Source: Takifugu bimaculatus
Taxonomy: Eukaryota > Chordata > Actinopteri > Tetraodontiformes > Tetraodontidae
Assembly: GCA_004026145.2 (NCBI GenBank)
Contig: SWLE01000414.1
Coordinates: 62,001-126,000 of the forward strand
Reading direction: 5' to 3'
Length of the DNA stretch: 64,000 nt
Within the stretch, counting starts at the first letter, position 1; every line of letters starts with the position of its first letter. Below the pieces are notes generated by a model. That model was not told the origin of the DNA. It made no database searches and saw only the letters and a program-made list of their open reading frames with translations. Both the position numbers and the translations under genes were made by a program. Of the stretch, positions 45,801 through 57,465 are shown in pieces.

Positions 45801-48616
45801 TCCCTGCATGAGAGCGGAAGCACCAGACTGATGTCTTGGTTCTCCAAACCTTCTGCCCAGTCCAGACTGAACTTCTGCACTGAGAAGGTTTTTCCAACGC
45901 CGGCGACACCGTTGGTCAGAACCACTCTGATGTGTCTCTGTTGCTCAGATAAGACTTTGAAGATGTCCTGGCACTTGATTGGAGTGTCCTGGATGTTCTT
46001 CTTGGAGGTTCTCTCAAGCTGTCTCACCTCATGTTGTGTGTCCACCTCCTCACTTTGTCCCTCAGTGATGTAGAGCTCAGTGTAGATCTTGTTCAGCAGG
46101 GTTCCACTTCCTGCTTCATGAGTTCCTTCAGTCACATGTTCACATCTTCTCTTCAGACTCATCTTATGACCTTCTATCACCTCCTGCAGTTCATCACCCT
46201 CTAAAACAAACAATCTTTTAAATCCTTTTACAATTGTCATCTACAGCAGTAACACAGATGTCCTCAACTGGAAAATATTCTGTCATTTTTGAATGATAGA
46301 AGCAACAGTCGGGTAATGACCCATCTCACTGTCAGTTTGAAATGTTATGTCTTCTTATGTACACCTATTCTTTTATTTCATTGGGTTTCAATCTAATTTA
46401 GTCTATAACAACCATTTCCATGTCTTCCAAGAGTTTGCTTGGACTAAACAGCTGGTAAAAGCTGGATGATATTTAGAAAAACACATCAAACCTTCTCCAA
46501 ACACATCATACTCAGCAGACCCATTGTCCTGTAAAGGTCACCTGCCTTCAGCTCTTTAACACTTTCCAGAACTAAATGACTAAATGTTGCTAAATACTGT
46601 CTAAGCATTTAGGAAGGTCTGAAGAGGGTCCAGGGGTTCCAGTGGAACCAAACAAGCGCTCTCTGGATCTTCTCTTGCACATTGTAAATACACAAGTTGT
46701 TCCTTTATTCCGACCCAAAAGTATCTTATAAATACAAATGTACGAGCTTACGTGAGACGCTGTTGTTCAGGTCGGCGGTCTGCAGTTCAGTTCTCCGTTT
46801 CTTTTCACCCTCGGGACAGGAGGAATCTCCAATGGAAGCAGACCGTTTCTGACACCTGTCAAAAATGGGAATAGTGGTTATACATGTCTACTGGGCGTTA
46901 GCAACGCCTAAGAAAGGCTGCGTTCACTTCTACTTTCAGTTTGCTCTGACAGTTGAAGATTGAATGAACACTGAGCAAAAAATATAAAGTTATTTACGTT
47001 CTAACAAGCTCGTTTAGTTGGAGAAAAGTGTATTTGATCTAAGTGTTTAGTGGCTTTTCTTCATTGTGAATTTATGTTAAAAATAAAAGTGCCAAATCAG
47101 GAATATAAACTCATAGAATAGAACAAAAGTTCTCCATTTATGCTCCAAATACAGTCGTCTGGTCTCTGAAACTGATCATTAAATAGCACAGAGGTCACGC
47201 GTATTCAAAAGCTTATTTCAACCATTTAGAAATGACTGATATTGTTGTCTATGGGTTTATTAGAACCAGGAGCCTTATAAATAGACTTTTTAATGAATTT
47301 TCATGACATGTGGTGGAACAGTGTGGCAGAACAAGCTGCACAGACCTGCCATGTCTTACCCATCCGTATCTAAATGGAGAGCTGGAGCACTCTGCAATGA
47401 TGGATATTGTTGGGAAACTTTAAAATATATGCCTAGGAATTTTTGTGAGATGATGTTAACCCATGTAGGAGACATGACCAGTTAAAAACAGAAGCAACTT
47501 TCAGTTTTAAAAGATTTACCACACTAAAATTAACATGGGAGTTAATGGGAGCGAACACCTGACATGTTGGTGCACCGTTTCATTTTAAAGAGCTGATGAA
47601 TTTCATTTTTCACGATAATAGAGGCTAATACCCACAAAATGATGTTTTGTATGGTTGTGAAATGTTCTAAGGCAGAGTTATGTGGTTCAGAAAACCTTAC
47701 TTTAAAGGTGACCCTTGAGGTCTGATACCAAAGTTTAAAGGGTGCCACACAAACACATCATCACAGTTTAGTTTTCTTACATTTGGTCTGAACTTCTGAA
47801 GGTTACTATTAGATCTTTGGACCGGTCACTCTTCAGGGACACACAGCTGGGCACTGTGGACTCTGCTCTGTCCTCGTCCATCCTGAGGAAACATCAGAAA
47901 TAGTGATGAGACTGTGATGAAGGTAAATAATCTGGAGAGGTTGGAGTTAAATAATCCCAGTTCACTGCATTTTTATCAAACAGGAACATTTCTAATCCAT
48001 TCTGGATAACAACTGAATCAATAAATCAATGATGTCTCTGTATCATTTTCATGTTTTCAGAGTTTAAGCTGCTTTTTTTAACTGTTCCCTGCAGTGAGAA
48101 AAGAACTGGCACCTTTTCCAGCCCCTCATCCTGCAGCACTGAATGTGCTCTAAGGTTCTTTCCAGAGCAAACGTCTCTGCACTTGCAGCAACATGTTGTA
48201 GTCATGGATCCGTGAGGAGAACCGGATACAGGAAACGCCCCCACTTTGATCCCAAAACCCAACTGGTGGCCAACGGTGGTCCGGCAACGACGGGGACGCT
48301 GGTCCATCGGGCCCACAACACTGGTTTTCCACAGGCCAACATGGTGAAAGGACTGTGCACCGTTTCATTTTAAAGAGCTGATGAATTTCATTTTTCACGA
48401 TAGTGGAGGCTAATACCCACAAAATGATGTTTTGTATGGTTGTGAAATGTTCTAAGGCAGAGTTATGTGGTTCAGAAAACCTTACTTTAAAGGTGAGCCT
48501 TGAGGTCCAATACCGAAGTTGAAAAGGTGCCCTTTGGACCAGTCGCTCTTCATGGACACACAGCTGGACACTGTGGACTTTGCTCTCTCTTCCTCTTCTA
48601 TCACACATTCGCTCAT
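39890..48616 (-). CDS. NLR-C (NLRC3-like) FISNA-NACHT-LRR receptor
   Basis: Putative cytosolic innate-immune receptor of the fish-expanded NLR-C group. Exons 48616-48486, 47882-47781, 46855-46752, 46200-44373, 43445-43269, 43158-42985, 41155-40982, 40775-40602 and 40070-39890 join in frame, 3045 nt or 1014 aa. The N-terminus carries two copies of a Ser-rich motif ([24 protein letters not shown]), then a basic linker. The large exon (about residues 113-721) has FISNA ([12 protein letters not shown]...YTELYITEG) and NACHT with Walker A GVAGVGKT (about 210-217) and Walker [12 protein letters not shown], then winged-helix/NACHT-associated parts. Five LRR exons follow, three of them exactly 174 nt, each with LxxLxLSxN-type repeats; the last ends [11 protein letters not shown]. 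No B30.2 exon and no N-terminal PYD/CARD found. No internal stop. An hAT relic lies in the intron between the second and third LRR exons (41156-42984). Start codon choice rests on similarity between the two N-terminal exons. Confidence 0.88.
41560..42035 (+). mobile_element. hAT transposase relic in NLR intron
   Basis: Near its right end it reads [15 protein letters not shown], which matches the conserved hAT dimerisation block (xPATSxxSERVFS). Upstream frames are broken and weakly ZBED/hAT-like. Borders unclear. It lies between the LRR exons at 43158-42985 and 41155-40982. Confidence 0.55.
47565..48616. repeat. Tandem duplication of NLR N-terminal exon and flank
   Basis: About 47570-47882 and about 48358-48616 are two copies of the same segment. 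Both contain ACCGTTTCATTTTAAAGAGC, ATGATGTTTTGTATGGTTGT, CAGAAAACCTTACTTTAAAG and the coding motif SCVS(L/M)KSD(R/W)SK. In the 47.7-kb copy about 70 bases lie between the coding motif and the flank, supplying a different splice donor (47781). Confidence 0.85.
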
Positions 48617-48721
48617 TTTTAAATGTGAGTCTAAACGGTTAAGCAGGAACAGTCTGCTGACACAGAAAAGAAGATTAAAGAACATGATTCTCAGTATGAA
48701 GACAAGCAGAGGTCTGTCCAA

Positions 48722-50080
48722 TGACGTATTGTCGGCTCATTCACATCAAAATCTATGATATGATGTCACCCTGTACATCATACAGGCCACATATATATTG
48801 GAAAAAAGTTTTGGGACATCTTAAAAGTTTACACCATGTTAAACATAAAATAGTTGTGGAAAAAATGTTTCTCCTGGGTGTTTCAGAAGGTGCGGTGGCA
48901 TCAGACGGACGCACACAAATACAAATTAAATCATTTTTTATCTGGTTATGGTTTACAAGAAAACCTAAATTCTTTCAAGATGTCAGTTCTCAACATTAAA
49001 TTCAACAAATAAGATGAGAATGCATTCAAAACTAAACAGAAATACGTCATCACATCATCAAAGTGGGTCAAATGCAGCATCATCTTCTGTCATCTCAGAC
49101 AGGATTCCAAGAAGAGGATCTTCATTTTCAACAACGCACCTTGACATCTCATCATGGCTCGTCTGTCAGATTACAAAGCAGCTTTTTTTGATCAGGCGCA
49201 TCATGTTTCTCACCAACACATGATGGTGCTGGAAAAAACATTTGTAGCCTGACCTAGAGGTCAAAACTCTGCATGGCGTGCACAGCTACTAGTTGCAGCT
49301 GGTGGTTGTGGCGGAGGAGATCCCAAACATATCTAGCAAGCTTGTTTTGGAGCAGAGCTTGTCCACCACCTCTGACCATCACAGAAGTCCCACCATATCC
49401 ATGGCCAGGTGTGTTGGCAGCATTGGAGCCAGCCTCAGGAAAAAGGTGTGTCAATATCTCAGAAGTGATGCATCAAGTTGACACAACCCAACAGAAGTCA
49501 AGCAACCCAACATGCTGAATAGAATAGATGACACACAGCAAAGGGCAAAAAACACCCAAATCTGCTCAGACTAATCTGATCTGACCACATGTACAGGACC
49601 ACAAATATGAAAACACCATGGGTTTAGGTTTCCTTTCGTTTTCTTGACTGCTTCATTCAAAACAGAACACATTTCATAAATCCATAATAACAAATTCATA
49701 TTCCACAAAGACCCAGTTGTTAAAACAATAAAATGGAATGCCTTGATCTCTCCCTCTTTACATACTCTCCTTTTTTAAATAAAGGATTGATTGTCCCCCT
49801 GGTGGAGGGACAAAGAGAGGAGGCTAAAACTGTCGCGTTTGTGTCCCTCTTTCCGTGGATTTTTCCACTAACTGCAAATAATATTGTCGACTTATTGTGA
49901 GTATTAAAATGTGCTTCATCAACCTCTAAAATGTTGGCTCAGGAAAACGCAGTTAGAGGAAACACGGTACAAGGTTTGATCATCCGTCACAACATTCCCG
50001 TCGACCAGCCGCAATGTGCGTCCGAAACACGCGCACGCTCATTGCGAACACGCAGCTTATTAAGCCGCATCTCGCAGCGG
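48722..50080. other. Noncoding stretch, probably NLR first intron/5' region
   Basis: No recognisable gene. Short unconserved open frames only. 48780-49000 and 49010-49500 look like old repeat or transposon debris that I cannot assign. Confidence 0.4.
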
Positions 50081-50183
50081 AACATTGATTCGAGACGACA
50101 GCAGTGAAAGAACCAAATGCTACCTGAATATTAGAGGTTTTCCATCAGGGCGCGGTCAGTCCAGATGGAGCCCGAAGTTGAGA

Positions 50184-50197
50184 ACTTTCACTTTCGC
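50184..50197 (-). promoter_or_regulatory. ISRE/IRF-binding element upstream of NLR gene
   Basis: On the minus strand the sequence is GCGAAAGTGAAAGT, a close match to the IRF/ISRE consensus (two GAAA cores spaced by two bases). It lies about 1.6 kb upstream of the NLR start codon, next to a possible donor (ATTCAG|GTAGCA, minus strand, at 50127/50126) that could end a noncoding first exon. Suggests interferon inducibility of the NLR gene; promoter position is inferred. Confidence 0.5.
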
Positions 50198-50864
50198 TTC
50201 TTCTTCCTCTACACGTCACGTGTTTGTGGTTGGATCGCGTCATATCCAGCACAAGCGCCTCTCTTCAGAACAATTTGGTCCACGTTTTAACTGAAATACT
50301 GGGAAACAACTGGAGTTCGTCTGACAGATGTTCGTTTTTGGGTGCGGAATCAAACTGGGTCAACTTTTTGATCTATAGGATCCCCTCTGGTTCAAAGTGT
50401 CCCTATAGGATATTGACAGTTCTGACCTTTTGGGGGCTGCACACACCTCTTAATGGTGACGGCACCAACGGAGCTGATCCAGTTGTCATCAGCTGGCCAG
50501 TCTGACTCCAGCTCATTAGGGGAAATTTGCTGATCTGGAGGAGAAGCTTTCAAAACTTGACGGGCTGGGGGAAAGGACTGTAATTTTGGAATCAGCGTGC
50601 CAATTTTATTTTTAATCAGAATAATTTAGAATAATTTCAACAGGATATTTTCAAATTGTTCCCCAGTGTAACTTCACCTGATATTGTGGACTCCAGAATA
50701 TCACCATTAAATCCATTTAATCACTTAATAGCTGTGGAATTTGAGCCATGAGAAAAATATCTCTCCATCACAATTTCCAGAATTTTTCATCAATATCTGA
50801 GATTCTTCGAAAGCTTCGCTGGTGTTGGGTTTTTATTGCTTCTGCTTCATTTTCAGGCGCAGTT

Positions 50865-51095
50865 CTTTGATTTTTAAATCAAATCAAATCATCTTTATTT
50901 GTAATGTCTGTTGTAGTCAAACTTGGTGCTATGCAGAATCCCAGGGCCTGATCCCTAACAATCAACAGGAAAATCTCCCCTTTAACAGGAAGAAACCTTG
51001 AGCAGGACCAGGCTCATATGGGGGGGGGGGGGCTCCTGCTCATGGGGGGGTGGGTGGGTAGGGAGAGAGGAGGAGAAGGGGGAGGACAGGTAGAG
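50865..51095. repeat. Dispersed teleost-type repeat
   Basis: AAATCAAATCAAATCATCTTTATTTG followed by AACAGGAAGAAACCTTGAGCAGGACCAGGCTCAT, text common in fish intergenic DNA, with a G12 run and a GGGTGGGTGGGTAGGGAGA stretch. Unassigned family. The neighbouring 51100-51540 has nothing recognised. Confidence 0.5.
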
Positions 51096-51539
51096 GAGAG
51101 AATAGTCAGACATCATTCAGTTCATTTTAAAACGCACTACATTATATATTCTGAATAGCTGGTGCTGGTAATCGGAAGGATAAAACTATTCTGTAAAAAT
51201 GTATGTTTAGCTTTGTGAAATTGTGTCGTACAGGTCAAATAAGAACAAAAGATCAACTGCTGAACCAGTGCAATTTATTTGTAACGTTTTAATCTCCACA
51301 AAGAAAGAAAAACCACAAACAACAAGTTTATAGTGGTCCAGTAATGCGCTATAGTCATACACCAGTACAGTTAACAATAACTCATGTTTTCCACCTGCTT
51401 TTCCATCTTCAGTGGGAATAATCCAGGGCGTTCTGGGCTTGAACAAAGGTATTAAAAGCTGGCTGAATGTCTGAGGTGACTGAAGGACACACTTGGGCTT
51501 TTCTCAATAGAGAAGGGGCACGGCACAGTGCAGCAGGTT

Positions 51540-51770
51540 CTCATCTTTAAATTTACTGTATTCATGGGAGTTTTATTTGGTCATTTTGCTTCTTTTTATT
51601 TCCTATTTCCCACATTTATTCATAGTTTTTATTAGATTGCAATAAATCATATAACATTTAACAGACTGACTAAAGTCAAATGACCTGCGGTTCCCGCCGT
51701 CATTGTGATGGGTTTTTGCTGGCTGCAGCTGAAATATTCCAATGCTCCATGTCACAGAGACAGTAAATAC
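51540..51770. repeat. Copy 2 of duplicated NLR 3'-flank segment, cut by ERV
   Basis: Matches 39310-39555 with few differences and stops exactly where the LTR begins (CAGTAAATAC|TGAAGAG). Indicates that a further NLR-C copy once had its 3' end here and that the retrovirus inserted into it. Confidence 0.85.
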
Positions 51771-52407
51771 TGAAGAGAATTAGTTTATCTTGTTAGCATC
51801 TTTTATCTTATTAGCATGTGTTATACTATATGTTTTTGTTTTATGTTACAGTTAGTTCAGAAGTTAGGGATAGTATATAATCTTTAGTAGGAATACACAT
51901 AAGCAAGTCAGTTGACCCTTCTTTGACATGAATACTGCTTAGACAGTTGGAGCCAGGCAGACAGGAAATGGTAGACCCCCATCGTAAAACATGACAGCAG
52001 AATTTACTGGTGATTGATAAGTTCCTGGACAGGAATAAGACCTCTGACCTGGCCATCTGAGAAGACAATGGAGAAGGACTGCACCAACACCAAAGGAGGC
52101 TGGAAGAAGAAGATGAGGTCACCCAAGAAGAAGGACTGGATTGGACTGAATTAGCATCAATAATTTACATCTGTCTTTCTATAAAAGACTGGGTCCAAGG
52201 GATAGTTAGGTTGTCAGACTTCATGCCCTGACAATTGACTCTGTTGTTTGCTAGGGTTATGAACTGGCCCGGAGCTCTGTAATATTTGTATCTTGAATTT
52301 ATTCTATTTGCTAAATACATTTTGAAATTGGCATTTGTTTACTTGAAGTCTTCATTTAAAGAACACGCGGATTGGCAGTGACACACGAGAGGTATTGCAA
52401 TCCAACA
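51771..52407 (+). mobile_element. 5' LTR of endogenous retrovirus
   Basis: TG...CA-bounded LTR of about 637 bp: TGAAGAGAATT at the left, TCCAACA at the right, TATAAAAGACTG promoter box at about 52180. The primer-binding site starts three bases after its end. It is the same family as the solo LTRs at 15124-15772 and 35631-36343. Confidence 0.9.
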
Positions 52408-52410
52408 ATT

Positions 52411-52428
52411 TGGTGACCCCGACGTGAT
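52411..52428 (+). other. Primer-binding site, tRNA-Trp type
   Basis: TGGTGACCCCGACGTGAT, complementary to the 3' end of tRNA-Trp, the primer used by avian sarcoma/leukosis viruses (established knowledge from memory). Placed three bases (ATT) after the LTR, as expected. Confidence 0.88.
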
Positions 52429-52662
52429 GAAGACAGAGAAGTCATCTGAGGCAAAGAATTCAACAACGGTCACTTCGGAGGACAACTGACGACAAAGGGA
52501 TCCCTAATAAAAGGTAAGCAGACACCTGTTTAATCAAAAGTTCTGCACATTGGCAATTTCCAAATTTGTCGTCACTGTCAATTGAAGTGTCCTAGTTATA
52601 AATTCCAGATACAAATATAGAAAATATTGAAACGACTGCAGGAATTACGGTTCGAGTCCGGA

Positions 52663-52930
52663 AAATAGACGGTTAGAGGCCGGAAGTACTGTTGAAAAAA
52701 ACAGGGAATAGACGGTTAGAGGCCGGAAGTACTGTTGAAAACACAGGGAATAGTACGGTTAGAGGCCGGAAGTACTGTTGAAAAAACAGGAAATAGTACG
52801 GTTAGAGGCCGGAAGTACTGTTGAAAACACAGGGAATAGACGGTTAGAGGCCGGAAGTACTGTTGAAAACACAGGGAATAGACGGTTAGAGGCCGGAAGT
52901 ACTGTTGAAAACACAGGGAACAGATGGTTA
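52663..52930. repeat. About 42-bp tandem repeat in ERV leader, six copies
   Basis: The unit is GACGGTTAGAGGCCGGAAGT-ACTGTTGAAAACACAGGGAATA with small changes (extra A residues, TACGG). It lies between the primer-binding site and gag, in the 5' untranslated leader. Each unit contains CCGGAAGT, an ETS-type motif. Confidence 0.92.
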
Positions 52931-53235
52931 GAGTAAACCGGAACTAGTACAGTGCTGTATTGCTGTACACACAGCACTGTATATAAAAAAGATTTGGGTT
53001 GGGACTCGGAGTGCAGTTGACGGGATGGACACTCCGATGCCCGAGATTTGTGTTTGTGTGTGGGTTGGAAAAGTGCCAGAGTGAACGTGAATCAAAAGGC
53101 TCTTTGTCCTTGGGAATTAACCCCCAGAGTGGAACCGGACCAACGAAGTTTGGTCTAGAAGCTTGTTTCACTGAGGCATTGAGTTGACCGTTGGGAGTCA
53201 TTCACATTCAATCTCGCTTGGGAGTATAGTTAAAG

Positions 53236-54762
53236 ATGGAACTGGAATGTGGTAAAGCGTGTTGGGATCAGGGAGAATGTTCTCCCTATCCCCGGCCTAT
53301 GGAAGAACAGTGGAAATGGACTCTTGATCAGGTGGTGAGTGGCATGAAAGAACAGGACAGGAAAAGAGAATTGGATGCAATAAAAAAGTTGTGGAAAGAA
53401 GCTCAGAAGCAAAAGATACTTCCCCTCCAGAGGTGAAGGTTAATTTAGCTGAAGCATTGTGTAAGTGGGAGTCAGAAACTCACACCATATTACAGGATCA
53501 TCTTGATAATACAAAATTAGGTTTTATAGCAGGAGAATCGTGGCAAAAACAGGGTAAGGAGTTAGAAGATAAGCGTTCGAAGGATACATGTTGTGGCTGT
53601 GGCATGTGCAGCGGTGCACTATTGCAGATCTATGGGGGTCACACGAGTGCCCAATGTAGAGAAGCCTTCAATAGAAGATCCAAACCAGACGGTGACACTT
53701 AACACCACTCTTTATCCAGCATACCTACTACCTCTTCCCCACCCCCATATCAATTGCCAGTTTTGACAATTAACAGTGGTCAATTAGATGTGGACAGAGA
53801 TGAAGAAATGCAGGATTTACGTGAGACAGTGGGTGAACTTCGGAGACAGGTTAGAAGGATCAAACAGGGACAGGAAGAGGTTGAAGATAAGTTAGGAAAA
53901 AATGAATTTAGAGAGGAAGCTCAGGTGGTTCGCCCTAAAATCTCCCAACAAACTATATTTTAAAAAACAAGATAGTCAAAAATCTGCATTAAACGTCTTC
54001 AAAACATCTAGCAATCAAACAAAACAAGTGAAAAGAGCTGATCTCAGGAGGATTTGCCAGGGCTGAGCGCAGGGAGAAGGCAAGACTGATTTATGGCAGT
54101 GATAAAGAGGAGAGCGAGAATAAGACAGATACCTTCAAAATTCCAGCTACATTTATTGGAGAATTGGAGCTTCAGGAGTCTGTTGAATCTCAGACAAAAT
54201 TATATGAAAAAGACCCAGGTTTATTTTTGGAAAATTATGAATCAGAATCAAGGGAAGAGAGTGAGTGTGTACCCCTGTACCGTTGACAGGGGCCATAAAT
54301 AATGAGGAGAGGGGTCAAACAGCAATACACACGAGGAGTAAGGGGCCCGTTTCAGGAATGCCGCAGTTCCAGGCCCCTCTGATGCAGAAAAGAGGTTTAG
54401 TTTAACACAGAGCATGCAGCTGGCGATGGGAGACTTTAGAGGAATTTTAGGTAGACAAGTGTCTCTCTGGGATTTGGATAAAGTTGAGGTAGCAGCAGGC
54501 ATTAAAGCCAGACCTAATGCTGCACGTTTTGGCCCATGGGCAACCAGGGTTGGTGAAGCTATGAGACAGATATTTCCAATATCTCCAGGAGCAATGCAGA
54601 ACCTAAGATTTAAGTGGGAGGAAAGTGAGTCGGCACATGGGTTCCTTACGAGGTGTAAAAAGGAATGGATGTGTGCCACAGGGTGCCATCCTGGCTCAGA
54701 TAATTTACACACCACTTTGTTCCGTCAGGCCATAATTGTAGGACTTCCACAGTACACATAAT
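53236..54762 (+). pseudogene. Decayed gag of endogenous retrovirus
   Basis: A series of short frames, each ended by a stop or frameshift, in the order matrix-like (53236-53436 and 53391-53702), a coiled-coil-like charged segment (53754-53963), a linker (54093-54302) and a capsid-like stretch (54414-54761). At least four disabling changes are present. The sequence ends about 50 bases before an unrelated kinase exon; no protease, pol, env or 3' LTR follows, so this is a 5' fragment of a provirus. It cannot produce a particle. Confidence 0.78.
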
Positions 54763-54818
54763 TAATTTCATTGTTGTGATTAATTATCTTTGTATTTAAT
54801 CACTGATTCCAATGGCAG

Positions 54819-56184
54819 GCCAATCCAACAAATGACAAAAATGAAATGAAGGAGCGCAGGGCTCTTTATGATCTCCTGAAGAAGTTATTCCACTTTGATG
54901 AGCGTCAGAGAATCTCTCCGGAGAAAGCCCTGCAGCATGACTTTATAACAATGGGGCACCTGAGAACAGTGGAGAGCAAAGACTAGTGAGTGACATTATT
55001 TCTATTTGATATCAGTGAGGTTAGAAGTTTTTGAAACATTTAAAGAGACATATCAAGCCACACAGCACAGCTAACTCCCACTACATAGCTGATTCTACTG
55101 AGTACTGTGTATCATTAATTAGATGTAATATTTGTACCAGTTAAAGCCTTCCGGTCATTAGCATTAAAATTAAGTTTGAAACTTGTAAAAATTAATTGGG
55201 CCAATAACGTGCAAATGTTTGTACAAAAATCAAGGAGCATATTTTGTTATTGTACATTTTTTAATTTACACAATGTGTTTTTTGCAGCTTGAAAATGTGT
55301 GAAAAAATGAACAGTTTAGCGTTCACAGAGGTTTCAGCTAATAGCTAATAACTCAAATGAGAAGAGAAACAAAAAGAACTCATTTGAGTCAGAAATAAGA
55401 AGCTCTTCTCAGAAAGAGGCAAAGACTTTGGAGAAGGAAAAGAAGCCCACCAAAGAAGGAGACATCAAATCCTTTAAAGGAAAAGTGTTCAAGGCAGAAT
55501 CCATCGAGTCCTCTGAGGCAGAAACCAGTGAGTCCTCTGAGGCAGAAACCAGCGAGTCCTCTGAGGCAGAAACCAGCGAGTCCTCCGAGGTAGAAACCAT
55601 CATGTCCTTGAAGGGAAAATTCACTCAATCTCTAGAGGAAATAGACTGTGAGCCCTCACAAAAAGAAATCATTGGGACCTTACCAAGACATTAATTTCTC
55701 AGAGGAGCTTCTCTGCCTTGCTAGTAACAGGAAGTCCACTGAAGGGGAGGCCAATAAGGCCAAACATACGGAGTCCCAAGTGGAAGAAGAGAGTGAGTCC
55801 TCACAGAAGGAAATCAGTGATACTAAATCCACGGAGAGCCCAGTGGAATACATAGAGTCCTCGCAACAAGAGTCCTCTGAAGATTCTACTCGTGATACTT
55901 CTTGTGTAGATACCTCAGTAGACAATGCTACCTCACTATGTGAGGAAGAAACAGTCTCCAGTAGTGGAACTTCTGATGGTGCATCCTCTGAAGCTGACAG
56001 CTAGTCATCAGAGGGTGTCTCCAGTAGTGACTACTCTGATGCCACCACTTCTGAAAACAGCAGCAAATCACCTTCTAAAAAGAAAGGCGTGTTTAGGGTT
56101 AAAGTCTCTAAATGGTTCGCCAAAGTCTGCAGGCATATAAAGAGTGTATTCTGTAGCTGCATGGAAGTCAACTGTGTTGAATAG
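54819..56184 (+). pseudogene. HIPK-like kinase, 3' end remnant
   Basis: Exon 54819-54985 (acceptor GGCAG, donor CTA|GTGAGT) encodes the end of a HIPK/DYRK-type kinase C-lobe: RRALYDLLKKLFHFDERQRI then SPEKALQHDFITMGHL. It splices to 55288 onward (YLKMCEKMNSL) and reaches a TAA at 55346. Beyond it, in shifted frames, runs a Ser/Glu-rich tail with repeats of ETSESSEA (about 55500-55600), a further frameshift near 55650-55690, and a TAG at 56002. In frame after that TAG comes a basic, Cys-containing end (FRVKVSKWFAKVCRHIKSVF) with a stop at 56182. No upstream kinase exons: the ERV fragment replaces them. Two frameshifts and a stop argue for a pseudogene; unmodelled introns in the tail could explain some of them. 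Confidence 0.6.
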
Positions 56185-56189
56185 TGTGT

Positions 56190-57465
56190 GAGTGTAAGGA
56201 CTTGTGGGTGTGCTGTCTGTGCTTGAATTATGGTTTGTATTATTAAAGAAGATATGGATTGTGACAGTGTGTTGATTCACTGGGTGGAGAGGTGGAATCC
56301 AGCACAAAAAAGCTCATAGATTGATTAAAAACAAACAAAAACATCATTTTGTAAATCTAATCCTCAACTAATTCGCTATCGTCGGTGTGAGGACGTTAAA
56401 TTAACCAGCGCCCGTAAAACGAGCTAAAGCGCCGACTGGTCCGCTCAAATCTCCGATTAACTCAATGCAGAACAGAGCGGGAAAACGGCTCCGAACCGAC
56501 AAAAGCTTCGTGTTTAACTCGTTGTTTCTCCGTCACCGGGTAAGCTAAAGTTATGAAGCTCGACATGGTTATATTTCAAAGTCTTGTGGTTCTAACGTGC
56601 CCAGATTCCACAGAATTGGACGGCGTTAAGCAGTCCAAAACGGGTGGTTCTGATCGCGAATCTGTGTGGGGGGAGGGGTGGAGCAGCCCCGAGCCAGTGG
56701 GTGTGAGAGGGGCTGCCTGTGTGCGGCACATTCAGCGGGAAAATAACACGATTTCAAATGGCAGCTTTCGAATTTCCCATTTTACGTGAACCCACCGCCA
56801 TTTCAATCGATCCAGTCCCAGCCTCGCGCTTCACTCCATTTGGCGCTTCACGTAAATACAAATCTACATCGCTCTGCTCGTTTCAATGACTTTCACAGCT
56901 GCTCAATGAACTAATTCAAGCTAAAGCTTCACAATCACATCATTCCGTGTCTCAGTGTAAAGAATTGACCGCTTCTGTGTTGTTTCCATTACATCGCTCT
57001 CGTGCTCCGCGTTGCTAATATCTGGTCATTCTGCCGTGATTGATATTAACGCCGTCTGACATCAATAGCGTTTTATTTTAACGTTTTTACCATTGTGCTG
57101 GTTAAGTTGTTAATTGCGGAGGCAAAGTAACCTAAACCATTGTCGGCATTAAGATCTGCATGGGACTCCAAATGGCTAATGCTAATAATCGGTATTGGCA
57201 TGTGGCGGCTAATATTGGCTCATTCGAAAATCGATCCCATTTCTGTAATTCATCTGTCGATATCTCTGCATATGCTTCCATTTATGTGATTGGTTTATGC
57301 ACACACAGTTTGTGAATGCCGTTAAAATGCGCTTCTCTGTAGATATAAAACGATTTCAGAGATTTTGCAGCTCTTGTTGGTAAGTATGCTGGAATAAAGG
57401 CCGGTAAAGTCTGGGACCTGTTACTGTTTGAACATTCATTTTATGCTGACACATTTGCTTTGTGC
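56190..57465. other. Noncoding stretch, possible promoter and first exon of a downstream gene
   Basis: No coding signal. A donor-like CACCG|GGTAAGCT at about 56538-56546 and relatively CpG-rich text at 56380-56720 could mark a 5' untranslated exon. Otherwise nothing identified. Confidence 0.35.

Noticed and set aside
49254..49518. Possible exon on either strand
   Set aside because: Overlapping short frames on both strands, no recognisable domain and no paired splice sites.
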